From an uncultured Lachnospiraceae bacterium (GTDB lineage Bacteria > Bacillota > Clostridia > Lachnospirales > Lachnospiraceae): DNA of 64,000 nucleotides. The stretch lies in NCBI GenBank assembly GCA_937877165.1, contig CALEFO010000194.1, forward strand, positions 62,001-126,000, in the 5' to 3' direction. A program made the translations under genes and the position numbers. The notes below the pieces were generated by a model. The model saw nothing but the letters and a program-made list of their open reading frames with translations. It did not search any database and was not told the origin of the DNA. Of this stretch, positions 31,387 through 40,231 are shown piece by piece. Every line of letters begins with the position of its first letter. The first letter of the stretch is position 1.

Positions 31387-31584
31387 TTATTCCTCAACGA
31401 TTTCCCACTTGCCGCCTTTCCCTTCCGATCGGAAGAGCGGGGCCGGTCGTGTCATCGAATACAGATAATCTTCGCCGCTGTCATCGATCACACGATACCA
31501 GCCGTTTTCCTCTTTCGCGTCGTATATTTTCCCATCGGTAAGCCCATCCGGCCCGAACGACTCCCCTACATATCTGAGTTTCAT
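31387..31584 (-). CDS. SH3-like small protein, copy 2
   Basis: 65 aa, over 85 percent identical by eye to the 68-aa protein at 31783 (KLRYVGESFG ... RVIDDSGEDYLYSMTRP). Small beta-barrel-like proteins of this kind are common in phages and toxin loci. Candidate immunity protein by position downstream of the MuF toxin gene. Confidence 0.55.
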   Translation of the reverse strand: MKLRYVGESFGPDGLTDGKIYDAKEENGWYRVIDDSGEDYLYSMTRPAPLFRSEGKGGKWEIVEE

Positions 31585-31606
31585 TTCACCTCTTCCTCGT
31601 GATGCT

Positions 31607-31786
31607 TTATATTACCTTTGATCCGTCTTTATACGCCCGCCTGGCTTCATTGAGGCTCATGATATTGGCTCCACCTCTCATGTCAGGATGTTCTTCCTGA
31701 ATAGGATCATTTTCCCATGAACAGACGGAACAAATATCATATTCTCTTACTTTCTCTTTTCCGCAACAGGGACAATATTCTTTCAT
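31607..31786 (-). CDS. CPCC-family cysteine-rich protein
   Basis: 59 aa. YCPCCG, ICSVCSW, DPIQEEHPDMRGGANIMSLNEAR is the Cys_rich_CPCC pattern, a zinc-binding mini-domain. Its start overlaps the upstream stop by four bases (ATGA). It stands between two copies of the SH3-like gene in the same transcript, so it may be part of an immunity cluster. Family function unknown. Confidence 0.72.
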   Translation of the reverse strand: MKEYCPCCGKEKVREYDICSVCSWENDPIQEEHPDMRGGANIMSLNEARRAYKDGSKVI

Positions 31787-31989
31787 TTCGGATCTTCCTC
31801 AACGATTTCCCATCTTCCGCCTTTCCCTTCTGACCGGAAAAGCGGGGCCGGTCGTGTCATCGAATACAGGTAATCTTCGCCGCTGTCATCGATCACATGA
31901 TACCAACCGTTTTCCTCTTTCGCGTCGTATATTTTCCCATTGGTGAGTCCCTCTACTCCGAACGACTCTCCTACATATCTGAGTTTCAT
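31783..31989 (-). CDS. SH3-like small protein, copy 1
   Basis: 68 aa. The start overlaps the MuF gene's stop by four bases, which ties its translation to the toxin-like protein. Near-identical to the copy at 31387. The tight coupling is what one expects of an immunity gene, but this is an inference. Confidence 0.55.
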   Translation of the reverse strand: MKLRYVGESFGVEGLTNGKIYDAKEENGWYHVIDDSGEDYLYSMTRPAPLFRSEGKGGRWEIVEEDPK

Positions 31990-33323
31990 TTTCTCTCTTT
32001 TTGTGATTTTATTTTTGGACGGTACATTTTACCCTCTCGCTCGTACCAATGCACATCAAAAACGTATTTATCACTGGTGATTTTCCCGACAAACTTGGAC
32101 CACTCTTCCGGCTTTCCTCCCAAGTCTCTCGAAAAATCCTCTGCATGGCGGAATTCTGTTTCTGATCCTCTGCCTGCAATAACTTTTGCATTTGTGATTG
32201 ATGCATTCTTCGGAATATATCCGCTCTCTTTATTATACTCAAATTCCAACGGCTCTGATAAAGATTTTCCCGTTGTCGATGGCGGGAGAAATTCGTTTTT
32301 CCACTCCTTATAGCTCATATTCCGGACCGTGATCGTCTTGCCGGTCTCCGGATCCCTTGCAGCACGTACCGACGCCCGGAATTCTTCTCCCAGATAGGGG
32401 CATGTACAGCCTCGGCATCTGGGATGAAAGGGCGGGGCCGTCACACCGATCTCGAATTGTTCCATCGGATAGTGTCTGCTGTCCATATCACCGCAGAAGT
32501 CACAGGTAAGGCCGTCCAGTGTTTCCACGATTTCGTATTCCTCAACGCCCAGCTCCTCGAAGCTTTCCTTCTGCGCAATGTTTCCGATGGCAGCCGATTC
32601 CGTCATGACCAGTGTACCAGCTTTCATCTTCGCGTTCTTCACGCTGCTGTCCACGTACTTCTCCATGGCCTTGATGGCACGATCCGGAGAATCGCCGGTT
32701 GCAATCTGCCTTGTCAGCTCCCGGTGAAGCTCTCCCACCATCTTCGTCTTGTTCTCCCAGATCCGATCCGAGAAGTTCTTGCCGTCCGGGGCCCACGGAT
32801 TCCTTACCGCGATGTCCATGGCCTTCTGGTTCACGCCTCCGACCTGCCAGCCGACACCGACGCCCTTCTGTACTTCATAGGCAGTATGGTAGTAGCTGTC
32901 CTCGTAGATCTTCGTGAGTGCCCTGCCGGTTGCCGCCAGCTCCACGCCGTAGGCCTCTTCGACAAAGTTCCGGAGCTGCAGCTTCATCGCGTCCAGTCTG
33001 GTGATATGTGCCCGGGCGGATGCGTTCTCCAGCTCATGATTCCATTCTCCGGTGTTCGCATTCTCCCGTCCCTTTTCTATGTACTGCTGCACATCCCATC
33101 GGAATTCGTCCAGCTCACCCTTCCGCAGCATCTGCCGGGCTTTCTCGTAGCTGACGCCATTTTCATCTGCAATCCGGTTCAGCCATTTCTCGATCTGCTT
33201 GTTCAGCTCCCGCTGCGCATCAGAGAAGGCTGCTTCTGCCTCTTTATAGGCTTCCTCCCCGGTTTTATGGCCGGATGCCTCGATCTGACGCATCCGCTTT
33301 TTCCAATAGCTACTGTTTTCCAT
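31986..33323 (-). CDS. MuF head protein with a C-terminal toxin-like domain
   Basis: 445 aa. The body is an SPP1 gp7/MuF minor head protein with the conserved CDFCGDMDSRHYPMEQFE and PPFHPRCRGCTCP motif (about residues 280-320). After residue 350 the sequence changes to an AT-richer segment ending EEWSKFVGKITSDKY, FDVHWYEREGKMYRPKIKS. This resembles small nuclease-type toxin domains, with His and basic residues. MuF proteins of gut Firmicutes phages are known carriers of such polymorphic toxins. The exact domain type is not established here. Confidence 0.75.
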   Translation of the reverse strand: MENSSYWKKRMRQIEASGHKTGEEAYKEAEAAFSDAQRELNKQIEKWLNRIADENGVSYEKARQMLRKGELDEFRWDVQQYIEKGRENANTGEWNHELENASARAHITRLDAMKLQLRNFVEEAYGVELAATGRALTKIYEDSYYHTAYEVQKGVGVGWQVGGVNQKAMDIAVRNPWAPDGKNFSDRIWENKTKMVGELHRELTRQIATGDSPDRAIKAMEKYVDSSVKNAKMKAGTLVMTESAAIGNIAQKESFEELGVEEYEIVETLDGLTCDFCGDMDSRHYPMEQFEIGVTAPPFHPRCRGCTCPYLGEEFRASVRAARDPETGKTITVRNMSYKEWKNEFLPPSTTGKSLSEPLEFEYNKESGYIPKNASITNAKVIAGRGSETEFRHAEDFSRDLGGKPEEWSKFVGKITSDKYVFDVHWYEREGKMYRPKIKSQKERK

Positions 33324-34869
33324 CCTTTACGCCGGATTTATCCTCTTTTCCCGTCCTGCTGCCGTCTCCGCCTTCCGGATCATCGTCCGGATCCTTGCCG
33401 CCTGCTGCCTTCTGATGCAGATCGTCATAGAATCCGTACTGCTCCATGTTTTCCTGCTTCTGCTTCTCCAGACGCTTCATCTCCGCCTGTGGATCCGTCA
33501 CCCACGGATGCTGTGCAATCAGTGTTTCATCCGACAGGATGCCCTCCGAATTCCGGATGTTGTTGATCACATCCGTCTCATTCATCATCATGTCGCGGTT
33601 GAAGATCACCTCGACCGTCTCCCCGGTGAAGTCTCCGGCCCCGGTATTGGCAAGGTGCGCATTCACGAACCACAGGAGCTGTTCCATGGATGCCTGGAAC
33701 TCCGTCTCCATGTTGTTGGCATCCAGATCGATGTCGTTGTACATGGACTGAATGTTCATCTGGTTCGGGGATCCGGCCAGACGGTCATCCTTCGCATCGT
33801 AGCCCATGCAATTCTCAATGATGGCCTTCTTCAGAATCTCGATGATGGCCTTGTAATTCTCCGCATTCACAGAGACCTGAAGCGTGGATACGCCTCCTTC
33901 TGTGCCGTTGTCGCTGTTTACCTTCACAGCGCCGTAGGTGGCAAGATTCTCGCGGAACTCTCCCAGATCCTGCCCGTCATAGTTCAGAAGGACCAGAATC
34001 GTGTTGCGGGAATCTTCGCGCATGTTGTCGCAGAAGTTCGACAGAATGGTGTTGATGGCATCCTGCAGGCTCTTCGCGCTCTTGATCAGCGGAATCTCAT
34101 CATCGTTACTCTTGAACGGGATCAGCGGAATCTTCGACCAGTTGTATCCGGTCTCGTTCCCTTCCTCATCCGATACCATCAGATAGTCCTGATGATACGG
34201 CTCGCACGGCGTCAGGCTGATTCCGCCCGTCGGTGACTCGAAATAATCAATGCCGTGTTCCGTGTATACTTCCACCTTCCACAGAATCCGCTCCAGATTC
34301 TTCCCTTCGAAGAGCCGGATCGGATAAATGCGATAGGCATATTCCAGAACGCTGTGTTCGGCATCCTTCCAACCTGGACAGACTTCATAGCCGGGGAATA
34401 CCCGGAAGTCCAGCGTTCCGTTGTCGTTGTAGGTCGGGAAAATCCAGCAGATCCCCTCATTCAGGCTGTGCTTCGCCACAGACTTGATCTTTCTGGCAAA
34501 GGCTTTGTTGAATACCTTTCCAAGCGCTTTCGCATATGCCTTGTTGTCGCTTCGGAAGGTAATCGGCTTTCCCACCAGATAGTTGGTCTTCTGAATGACC
34601 ATCTTCCGGTACTGGTTGTCTTCCAGACGGCTGTTCGGCAGATTATGAAGCACAACCGGCTTTCCATCCTCTCCGATCGCCGTCCGCTTCTTCTGCAGGA
34701 TTTCCTGTTCTCCGGTGTAGTACCGGTATCCGTCGACCATCATCCGCCGCTCCGGTGACGAGAGGAAAAGGCTGATTTCCTTCTCCATGAATTCCCGTTC
34801 CGTCATGCAGCTCTGTGCACCCTCACGGATGATCCGGTTGATATTGTCAATCATGCTGAAATCAAACAT
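33310..34869 (-). CDS. Portal protein (SPP1 gp6-like)
   Basis: 519 aa. GYRYYTGEQEILQKKR, LVGKPITFRSDNKAY and the conserved FCDNMREDSRNTILVLLNYDGQD region are typical. It forms the ring for DNA entry. It overlaps the MuF gene by 14 bases. Confidence 0.9.
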   Translation of the reverse strand: MFDFSMIDNINRIIREGAQSCMTEREFMEKEISLFLSSPERRMMVDGYRYYTGEQEILQKKRTAIGEDGKPVVLHNLPNSRLEDNQYRKMVIQKTNYLVGKPITFRSDNKAYAKALGKVFNKAFARKIKSVAKHSLNEGICWIFPTYNDNGTLDFRVFPGYEVCPGWKDAEHSVLEYAYRIYPIRLFEGKNLERILWKVEVYTEHGIDYFESPTGGISLTPCEPYHQDYLMVSDEEGNETGYNWSKIPLIPFKSNDDEIPLIKSAKSLQDAINTILSNFCDNMREDSRNTILVLLNYDGQDLGEFRENLATYGAVKVNSDNGTEGGVSTLQVSVNAENYKAIIEILKKAIIENCMGYDAKDDRLAGSPNQMNIQSMYNDIDLDANNMETEFQASMEQLLWFVNAHLANTGAGDFTGETVEVIFNRDMMMNETDVINNIRNSEGILSDETLIAQHPWVTDPQAEMKRLEKQKQENMEQYGFYDDLHQKAAGGKDPDDDPEGGDGSRTGKEDKSGVKDGKQ

Positions 34870-34929
34870 TGCTTCGTCTGTTCCTTTTCCCGGTTATCTC
34901 TTCCGGTCTGTCTGCTCTTCCTTCTCTTC

Positions 34930-36183
34930 TCAATCAAAGGAAAATGTCTTCCTTCCAAGGCGCCTTATCAGTGACGCCGCGGAATCCGGCGCATCATCGT
35001 GTTCCGCATTCTCTGTATAGTCGAGGATCTGCGCCAGATAGTCCGGATCCGTGGAAGGCAGCCATTCGATGCTCTTCCACTTCGACCGCAGATAGGTGCT
35101 GATCTTCAGATACTTGTTCATGTGCTCCGCGTACTGCTCGACCCGCCACCCGAGAGATTTCATCTCTTTCGCAAGATATCCCTTATCGCCGTTCGTTTCA
35201 CATGCGATTGATCCGGCCTGCATCCTCTGATGCAGCTCTTTCATCTCTGCAAGGCAGCTGTCCACGTGCTTCTGCCACAGGCGGCCGTAGGCAATCACTC
35301 TGCCATCTGCCAGCTGGTGCATGACGGTATAGGCGGTGTAATCTCCGCCGCCATAGGCCGCGTCCACGTGTGCCTGTCCGCCATGAATCAGGCTTTCATC
35401 CTGGCAGAACCTCGGCTCTGAGAAGAGCGCATCCGCGTCCGCGATATGCCGCAGTTCGTAGTTCGCCGCAAACAAAGAAGGGCTCATACTCTCCCGAAGC
35501 CTCTGCAGCTCTTCGGGAGAAATCAGCCCCGTGTGATAACAGTCGTATTTCTTTATGTTCGGCATCAAAGAGAACGCATCCTCTTTGTGCCAGGGCGTCC
35601 CGGTATTGATGAACCGCCCGCCCCTGTTCTTGATGTTCTGAAGCTCCTGATAGGCAAGCTTCGTATGCTCCCGCTCCGCCTGACTGATGCGGTCCTTCAC
35701 GTTTACGATATCGTCGGTGATGACAATATCGGCGTGCTTGCCGGTGATGCTGGTCCCGATACCAAGTCCGATCAGCTGGGAAACGCCGCGGGGCGATGTC
35801 GTCAGATTCGTCGTGATTTCGCTCTTCGTATCGGTCGGAAGGACCAGACTGCAGCCGTACAGATCATTCACCATGATCTGAAATACCGGCCCCTGCAGGA
35901 TCTTGGACGTCTGTGTGATTACCTCGCCAACGTCCGTATCGGTCTTTCGGAAGAAAAGAATATTGTTGTTCGGCTGCCACACAAGGAGCAGGGCTTCCGT
36001 AAGGGACAGCACCGTTGTCTTATAGGATCCGCGGTGTCCCTGGAGTGTCTGATCCTCCCGCGCGAACAGCATGCTCTTCATCCATTCGCTGTGCAGCGGT
36101 GTCAGGTCCTTAAATCCGATCAGGTGGCCGATTCTGTGCGGCTCTGTGTGTATCAGGTTGGCCCATTGCTCTCTTGTGTACAT
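34930..36183 (-). CDS. terL: Terminase large subunit
   Basis: 417 aa. Walker A is GHRGSYKTT (residues 49-57), Walker B is ADIVITDD (about 152-159) and the nuclease domain begins at VDAAYGGGDYTAY. It pumps and cuts DNA during packaging. It overlaps the small subunit gene by 31 bases. Confidence 0.92.
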   Translation of the reverse strand: MYTREQWANLIHTEPHRIGHLIGFKDLTPLHSEWMKSMLFAREDQTLQGHRGSYKTTVLSLTEALLLVWQPNNNILFFRKTDTDVGEVITQTSKILQGPVFQIMVNDLYGCSLVLPTDTKSEITTNLTTSPRGVSQLIGLGIGTSITGKHADIVITDDIVNVKDRISQAEREHTKLAYQELQNIKNRGGRFINTGTPWHKEDAFSLMPNIKKYDCYHTGLISPEELQRLRESMSPSLFAANYELRHIADADALFSEPRFCQDESLIHGGQAHVDAAYGGGDYTAYTVMHQLADGRVIAYGRLWQKHVDSCLAEMKELHQRMQAGSIACETNGDKGYLAKEMKSLGWRVEQYAEHMNKYLKISTYLRSKWKSIEWLPSTDPDYLAQILDYTENAEHDDAPDSAASLIRRLGRKTFSFD

Positions 36184-36779
36184 TCCTCATCATCGTTCTT
36201 CTCCGCGGTCATACCGTGAAACAGCTCATCCAGCTTTTGAATGGCTTCTTCACGGTTCCCAACGTTCACGTCCATCTTGTCATTCCACATGCCAAGATGA
36301 CGGCCCAGAAGCTCCAGCGCCTTCGTCTTGTCATAGGTTCTTATCTCAATTCCGTATTTTCCGTCTTTGATCTCTGCCAGTGCCCGTTTCTGATCTTCGG
36401 TCAGTTGATCCGTAGGAACGCATTCCACGGTCACACGCAGCACCGTCTGTCCGCTCTCATCCACGACCGGAATCAGGTCCCCGTCCGGCCCTTTCTTCAT
36501 ATCCGGCTTCTGTATCACACGGACATAATCCGTCACATTGGAGAATGCGATGTCTGCAAGCTCACGCAGCACCCTGTCCTGCGTGATTTCCGTGCGCTTT
36601 TCACGGTCCTTCAGGCGCTTTTGCAAATACTTTTCAATCTGAGCATTTCTGAGCAATTTTAGGCCGGATGCGGCCGCCGAATTATCAGACTTACAGTTCG
36701 GGTACGCTTTCCGGTATGCTCTTGTTGCGTTCAGATCAATCAGATACTCATCAACGAAAATCCTCTGCTTTTCGGTCAA
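36153..36779 (-). CDS. terS: Terminase small subunit
   Basis: 208 aa from a TTG with GGGAGGTGA 9 bases upstream. TEKQRIFVDEYLIDLNATRAYRKAY is the DNA-binding helix-turn-helix of the family. It recognises the packaging site and recruits TerL. Confidence 0.88.
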   Translation of the reverse strand: MTEKQRIFVDEYLIDLNATRAYRKAYPNCKSDNSAAASGLKLLRNAQIEKYLQKRLKDREKRTEITQDRVLRELADIAFSNVTDYVRVIQKPDMKKGPDGDLIPVVDESGQTVLRVTVECVPTDQLTEDQKRALAEIKDGKYGIEIRTYDKTKALELLGRHLGMWNDKMDVNVGNREEAIQKLDELFHGMTAEKNDDEECTQESNGPT

Positions 36780-36817
36780 TGAGCATCACCTCCCTGCTTA
36801 TGACCTTCTGAATGCAT

Positions 36818-36848
36818 AAAAAGCGGCGCCCTTTTCGGGAACGCCGCA
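36818..36848 (-). terminator. Hairpin before terS
   Basis: GCGGCGTTCCC-GAAAA-GGGCGCCGC with TTTTT on the minus strand, between the HicB unit and the late operon. Confidence 0.7.
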
Positions 36849-36904
36849 GCGGTGTTTTTCCTGTGCTTCGCGCCTGCACAATCATATAGGGGGAAAATAG
36901 CAGC

Positions 36905-36937
36905 AAAAAAGGACGGAGATCTCTCTTCGTCCTTTCG
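36905..36937 (-). terminator. Terminator of the HicAB region
   Basis: AAAGGACG and CGTCCTTT pair, with TTTT on the minus strand. Confidence 0.65.
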
Positions 36938-36999
36938 CTTTCTAACATATTATCACGGGTTCTTGTCCCCTGAGTATCCCTTTTATAAAATACTTACAC

Positions 37000-37203
37000 C
37001 TACATCAGGTTCTCGCGCGGTTCTGGAACTTTCTGCCCGCGTTTCCTCGCAATCTCCAGCCACTCCGAAATAACCTGTTCCGCATTCTCCATAGCCCCTG
37101 CAGCCGTTGCTCCATCCGCCATGCATCCCGGAAGTTCCGGAACTTCAGCAATGAAAGCATTATCTGCAGGAGACCAATAAACGATTCTCTCGTATTTATG
37201 CAT
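37000..37203 (-). CDS. Orphan HicB-like protein
   Basis: 67 aa. NAFIAEVPELPGCMADGATAAGAMENAEQVI is the HicB fold. No DNA-binding tail. It follows the real HicB in the same run and could be a decoy or second antitoxin. Confidence 0.65.
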   Translation of the reverse strand: MHKYERIVYWSPADNAFIAEVPELPGCMADGATAAGAMENAEQVISEWLEIARKRGQKVPEPRENLM

Positions 37204-37216
37204 ATCTACGCCTCGA

Positions 37217-37612
37217 TTACGCTGAGATCATCTTGCCCAGCGCGTCCTGCAGCACCTTAGAACAGCTGATCCCATTCGATTCCACATAAGTGTTCAGCCA
37301 CGCCGGAATGGTAAGTGTCTTCTTCACGGCCTTCTTTCCGTATTTCTCTGCATATGCGTCCATATCCAGCGCGACCATGCTGACAAATCCGCCGGTCGGT
37401 GCCTGGATACTCCCCGGATCAGACGCCTTCGGGGCTTTCTTCCCATCTTCCAGATCCGTAAGGATCCATCCGCTTGCCGCGTCTTCTGCCATAAAGAGAG
37501 CATCCGCTACCGCGTCCCCTTCCGTAATGCATCCCGGAAGATCCGGAAATTCCACCATATATCCTTCTTCGTCATCAAACGGTGTAAACACTGCAGGATA
37601 TGCAAGTTTCAT
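37217..37612 (-). CDS. hicB: HicB antitoxin with C-terminal ribbon-helix-helix
   Basis: 131 aa. EGYMVEFPDLPGCITEGDAVADALFMAEDA at the N-terminus neutralises HicA; the end KKTLTIPAWLNTYVESNGISCSKVLQDALG is a DNA-binding ribbon-helix-helix that represses the operon. It lies downstream of hicA, 49 bases apart. Confidence 0.88.
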   Translation of the reverse strand: MKLAYPAVFTPFDDEEGYMVEFPDLPGCITEGDAVADALFMAEDAASGWILTDLEDGKKAPKASDPGSIQAPTGGFVSMVALDMDAYAEKYGKKAVKKTLTIPAWLNTYVESNGISCSKVLQDALGKMISA

Positions 37613-37661
37613 GTTGAATTCCTCCTTTTATCGTTCAAAAGATTCAGATGCAAACAGAGCT

Positions 37662-37841
37662 TCACAGCCCCGCCTGCTTCAATATCGTCTTAGCTGTTTT
37701 GATATTGATGTCTCCGTGATGTTCCGGTATGGTTACCTTTCCTTTCTTGCTCGGGTGCTTGTATTGGTGGTGGCTTCCGACCTGCGCCACCTCATACCAT
37801 CCATCAGCTTTCAGCATTTTTTCCAGTTCTCTGAATCTCAT
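37662..37841 (-). CDS. hicA: HicA mRNA interferase toxin
   Basis: 59 aa. GSHHQYKHPSKKGKVTIPEH gives the double-stranded RNA-binding-like fold with catalytic His near residue 24. It stops translation by cutting mRNA. An AAGGAG site lies before the ATG. Confidence 0.9.
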   Translation of the reverse strand: MRFRELEKMLKADGWYEVAQVGSHHQYKHPSKKGKVTIPEHHGDINIKTAKTILKQAGL

Positions 37842-37863
37842 TTTCTTCTGCTCCTTACGTTTA

Positions 37864-37895
37864 TTATATTAGTACGTATTGTACGTATTGTAAAG
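37864..37895 (-). promoter_or_regulatory. hicAB promoter/operator with repeated TACGTATTG
   Basis: Two TACGTATTG direct repeats (37874-37892) overlap a TTTACA box, with TATAAT further down on the minus strand. Probable HicB binding site. Confidence 0.5.
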
Positions 37896-37900
37896 AAGGA

Positions 37901-38311
37901 TTACAGTTTCCTGCTCAACTCATAATAAAAACGTCTGCGCTTCTCATAGAACTGCCTTTTCCCGCACGGCATTCCTTTCGCCTGCAACTGCCAGAAGGTC
38001 CAGCCATACGCCACGCCGAGAAGCAGATAATCATAGATCTCCGGTGCAGCCTCCCGCGCCGTGTTTTCTACAAGCTTCTTTTTCTTCTCCAGCGTATACC
38101 GGCGCATTGCCGTTTCTGCCGCGGCGTCATAGTCTCCGGAGGTCTGTACCTTCTCCCCGTCGTAGGTGATGGCCTTGCTGGTGTCCGGCTCCGTGCGAAG
38201 CTCCTGCACCCAGTTCGGATATTGCAGAGCAAAGTGCAGCACCGTCAGAAACTCCTCTTTCGGCAGATAGAATTCGTTTTTCTCACTCAAAATTCTGTTC
38301 CTCACTTCCAT
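37901..38311 (-). CDS. Conserved phage protein, possible late regulator (136 aa)
   Basis: All-helical with a basic end PCGKRQFYEKRRRFYYELSR, similar in shape to small phage transcription regulators before the terminase genes. Family assignment uncertain. Confidence 0.5.
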   Translation of the reverse strand: MEVRNRILSEKNEFYLPKEEFLTVLHFALQYPNWVQELRTEPDTSKAITYDGEKVQTSGDYDAAAETAMRRYTLEKKKKLVENTAREAAPEIYDYLLLGVAYGWTFWQLQAKGMPCGKRQFYEKRRRFYYELSRKL

Positions 38312-38481
38312 TCTCTCCCTGATGCTCGGTCCTTCAGATGTATGTGGCCGACAACCTCAAACCCTGCAAACTCCGCGATGCTTTTCATCATGTTGATGAC
38401 CTTTATCACATGATCCGGCGTCCGCATGGCATTGTGCACCGCATGATCCGCGGTCGGATCGCTGTACTTTTCTCCATTCAT
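38302..38481 (-). CDS. Conserved phage protein (59 aa)
   Basis: Start at 38481, an internal Met after the first seven residues. YSDPTADHAVHNAMR is a recurrent phage segment. Function unknown; it overlaps the next gene by 10 bases. Confidence 0.5.
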   Translation of the reverse strand: MNGEKYSDPTADHAVHNAMRTPDHVIKVINMMKSIAEFAGFEVVGHIHLKDRASGREWK

Positions 38482-38507
38482 CCCCTGTCCCCTATCACGC
38501 ACAAATT

Positions 38508-38535
38508 CCCTGAGAAGACGGAAATCTTCTCAGGG
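38508..38535. terminator. Terminator-like hairpin after the XRE gene
   Basis: CCCTGAGAAGA and TCTTCTCAGGG pair perfectly over 11 bp. Confidence 0.6.
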
Positions 38536-38556
38536 GAAAATCTGCCGTTAAAGCGA

Positions 38557-38769
38557 TCATTTATTTGCTTTTCCAGTGTTTTCTACACCTATAACGAGCT
38601 TTTTCTCCAGCGCACAAAACACCTTATCAGCACTTTCCACCGTCATTTTTTTCTTTCCATTCTCCCAATAAGTAATTGAGCGAATCGTAACGCCTGCCTT
38701 CTTTGCCAATTCTGCCTGCGTCATGCCTTTCCTGATGCGTGTTTCTTTTAAAATTTTTCCTAGTTCCAT
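38557..38769 (-). CDS. XRE-family regulator
   Basis: 70 aa. KGMTQAELAKKAGVTIRSITYWE is a helix-turn-helix. It is separate from the lysogeny switch and has its own terminator; it may regulate replication or late genes. Confidence 0.75.
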   Translation of the reverse strand: MELGKILKETRIRKGMTQAELAKKAGVTIRSITYWENGKKKMTVESADKVFCALEKKLVIGVENTGKANK

Positions 38770-38782
38770 TTGTGTCTTTCTC

Positions 38783-39310
38783 TCAGTTGAACGGCAGCTC
38801 TTCGTCGATGCCTTCCGAGATGTTCATGAAGCCATCCAAGGCTCCCTGCTGCCACGATCCGCCGCCAGCATCCTGCTGCCCCGGTTTGCCTTCCTGCTGC
38901 CCCTGCGGCTGTCCGGATCCTGCTGCCTGAGAGCTTCCCTGGCTGTACTGCGCCGCCATCTGATCATCCACCGCGTTCCGGCCGGCATCCTGCCTGCTCT
39001 CTGCAAATTCCTGACCATCCACAACCACATCCGTTGTGTAGGCCTTCGTTCCGTCCTGTCTGGTATAGCTTCCGGTCTGGATCCTGCCAGAAACGCAAAT
39101 CTTGCTTCCCTTGTGCAGATACTTCTGCGCGAATTCTCCCGCCTTGCCGAAGGCGACGCAGGAAATAAAGTCTGCCGACTGCTCTTCGCCTTTCCCGCGC
39201 CTCCGGTCCACGGCCAGCGTGTACCTCGCGATTGTCACAGGCTCCGCGGCCTGTGACTGTCTTATGTCCGGATCCTTGGTCAGGCGTCCCATCAGCACTA
39301 CTCTGTTCAT
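38783..39310 (-). CDS. ssb: Single-stranded DNA-binding protein
   Basis: 175 aa. The OB fold (VVLMGRLTKDPDIR ... FISCVAFGKAGEFAQKYL) is followed by a Gln/Gly-rich linker and the acidic DEELPFN tip that recruits partner proteins. It covers phage single strands at replication. Overlaps the MazG gene by 4 bases. Confidence 0.92.
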   Translation of the reverse strand: MNRVVLMGRLTKDPDIRQSQAAEPVTIARYTLAVDRRRGKGEEQSADFISCVAFGKAGEFAQKYLHKGSKICVSGRIQTGSYTRQDGTKAYTTDVVVDGQEFAESRQDAGRNAVDDQMAAQYSQGSSQAAGSGQPQGQQEGKPGQQDAGGGSWQQGALDGFMNISEGIDEELPFN

Positions 39311-39618
39311 TTCTCTACCCCCAATTCTCCAATTCTCTCCTTCGTGCGGATCTGCTTTGATCTGATAAACTCCTGCAGATCTTCCTCCGAAATATCAAAG
39401 AGCTTCTGCAGCTCACGGATCACAATCAGCGTATCCGCCATCTCCTCTACCAGATGGGCCTTACGGTACGAATCCAGCCCATACCGGCAGACCTTGCAGA
39501 TTGCCTGAATCAGCTCCGCCGGTTCTTCCCTGGCAACATCCAGAATGAGATTCTTTGGAAAAAGCTCAATCACCTTTGCAATAACCTCATCATCAAATTC
39601 AAGTTCTACTGTCTGCAT
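39307..39618 (-). CDS. MazG-like nucleotide pyrophosphohydrolase
   Basis: 103 aa, all-helical. EEPAELIQAICK and LVEEMADTLIVIREL carry the ExxE and ExxD metal-binding pattern of all-alpha NTP pyrophosphatases. It may clean or tune nucleotide pools, as in other phages. Confidence 0.8.
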   Translation of the reverse strand: MQTVELEFDDEVIAKVIELFPKNLILDVAREEPAELIQAICKVCRYGLDSYRKAHLVEEMADTLIVIRELQKLFDISEEDLQEFIRSKQIRTKERIGELGVEK

Positions 39619-39677
39619 TCCTTCTCCTTCCTACGGAGTATTTCCCGCACGTACTCTTCCATGGTCTGACGTTTCAT
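39606..39677 (-). CDS. Tiny ORF before the MazG-like gene (23 aa)
   Basis: GGAGGGG precedes the ATG and the frame covers the MazG start. It could be a leader peptide or a spurious frame. Confidence 0.25.
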   Translation of the reverse strand: MKRQTMEEYVREILRRKEKECRQ

Positions 39678-40231
39678 TCTATGATCCCCTCCTTTGCCAG
39701 CTCATACAGATTGATGCCTGCTTCCTCCCGGCAGGCTTTCCACAGCTTTTTGTAATCGTCCCGGTATTCTCCGCGGATCTCCTGTACCAGTGTGACCAGC
39801 TTCACCAGCATATCGGCGGAGAATCCATAGTCCATACAGCGGTACAGGGCAAGGAACAGCGCCGCCTCCATCATGGTTCCCATCCATTTCGCCTGCTGCA
39901 CCCGCATATAGCAGAATTCCGGCGTTGTAAGCTCCACCTCTTCCTTCGGCGTCCCGTTCAGATAAACAAGATCGTGCCAGGATGGACTGTCCTCCGTCGG
40001 TTTCAGCTCTATTCCGGTTTCCTCTTCCAGCATCATCAGGATGGATACGTTTTCCTGCTGCGCGCATTCATTCCAAACCCTTTGTGTCTCCATGAGCAGG
40101 TCATGAAGGCGCTTCGTTCCGAACCTCCATCCCCTGTGAAGAGCGATGCAGGCCGCTGCCAGCATGATCCGGACCCATTTGCGGCCTTCCATCTCCATTT
40201 TCCGCAGTGCTCTTGCCCTGGTATTATTCAT
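39674..40231 (-). CDS. Phage replication-region protein, function unknown (185 aa)
   Basis: Helical and Trp/Met-rich (MMEAALFLALYRCMDYG). It overlaps the gene before it by 8 bases. No family recognised. Confidence 0.5.
   Translation of the reverse strand: MNNTRARALRKMEMEGRKWVRIMLAAACIALHRGWRFGTKRLHDLLMETQRVWNECAQQENVSILMMLEEETGIELKPTEDSPSWHDLVYLNGTPKEEVELTTPEFCYMRVQQAKWMGTMMEAALFLALYRCMDYGFSADMLVKLVTLVQEIRGEYRDDYKKLWKACREEAGINLYELAKEGIIE

Noticed and set aside
31387..31989. Duplicate gene as an assembly repeat
   Set aside because: The two copies differ at several codons and in their ends, so they are true paralogues.
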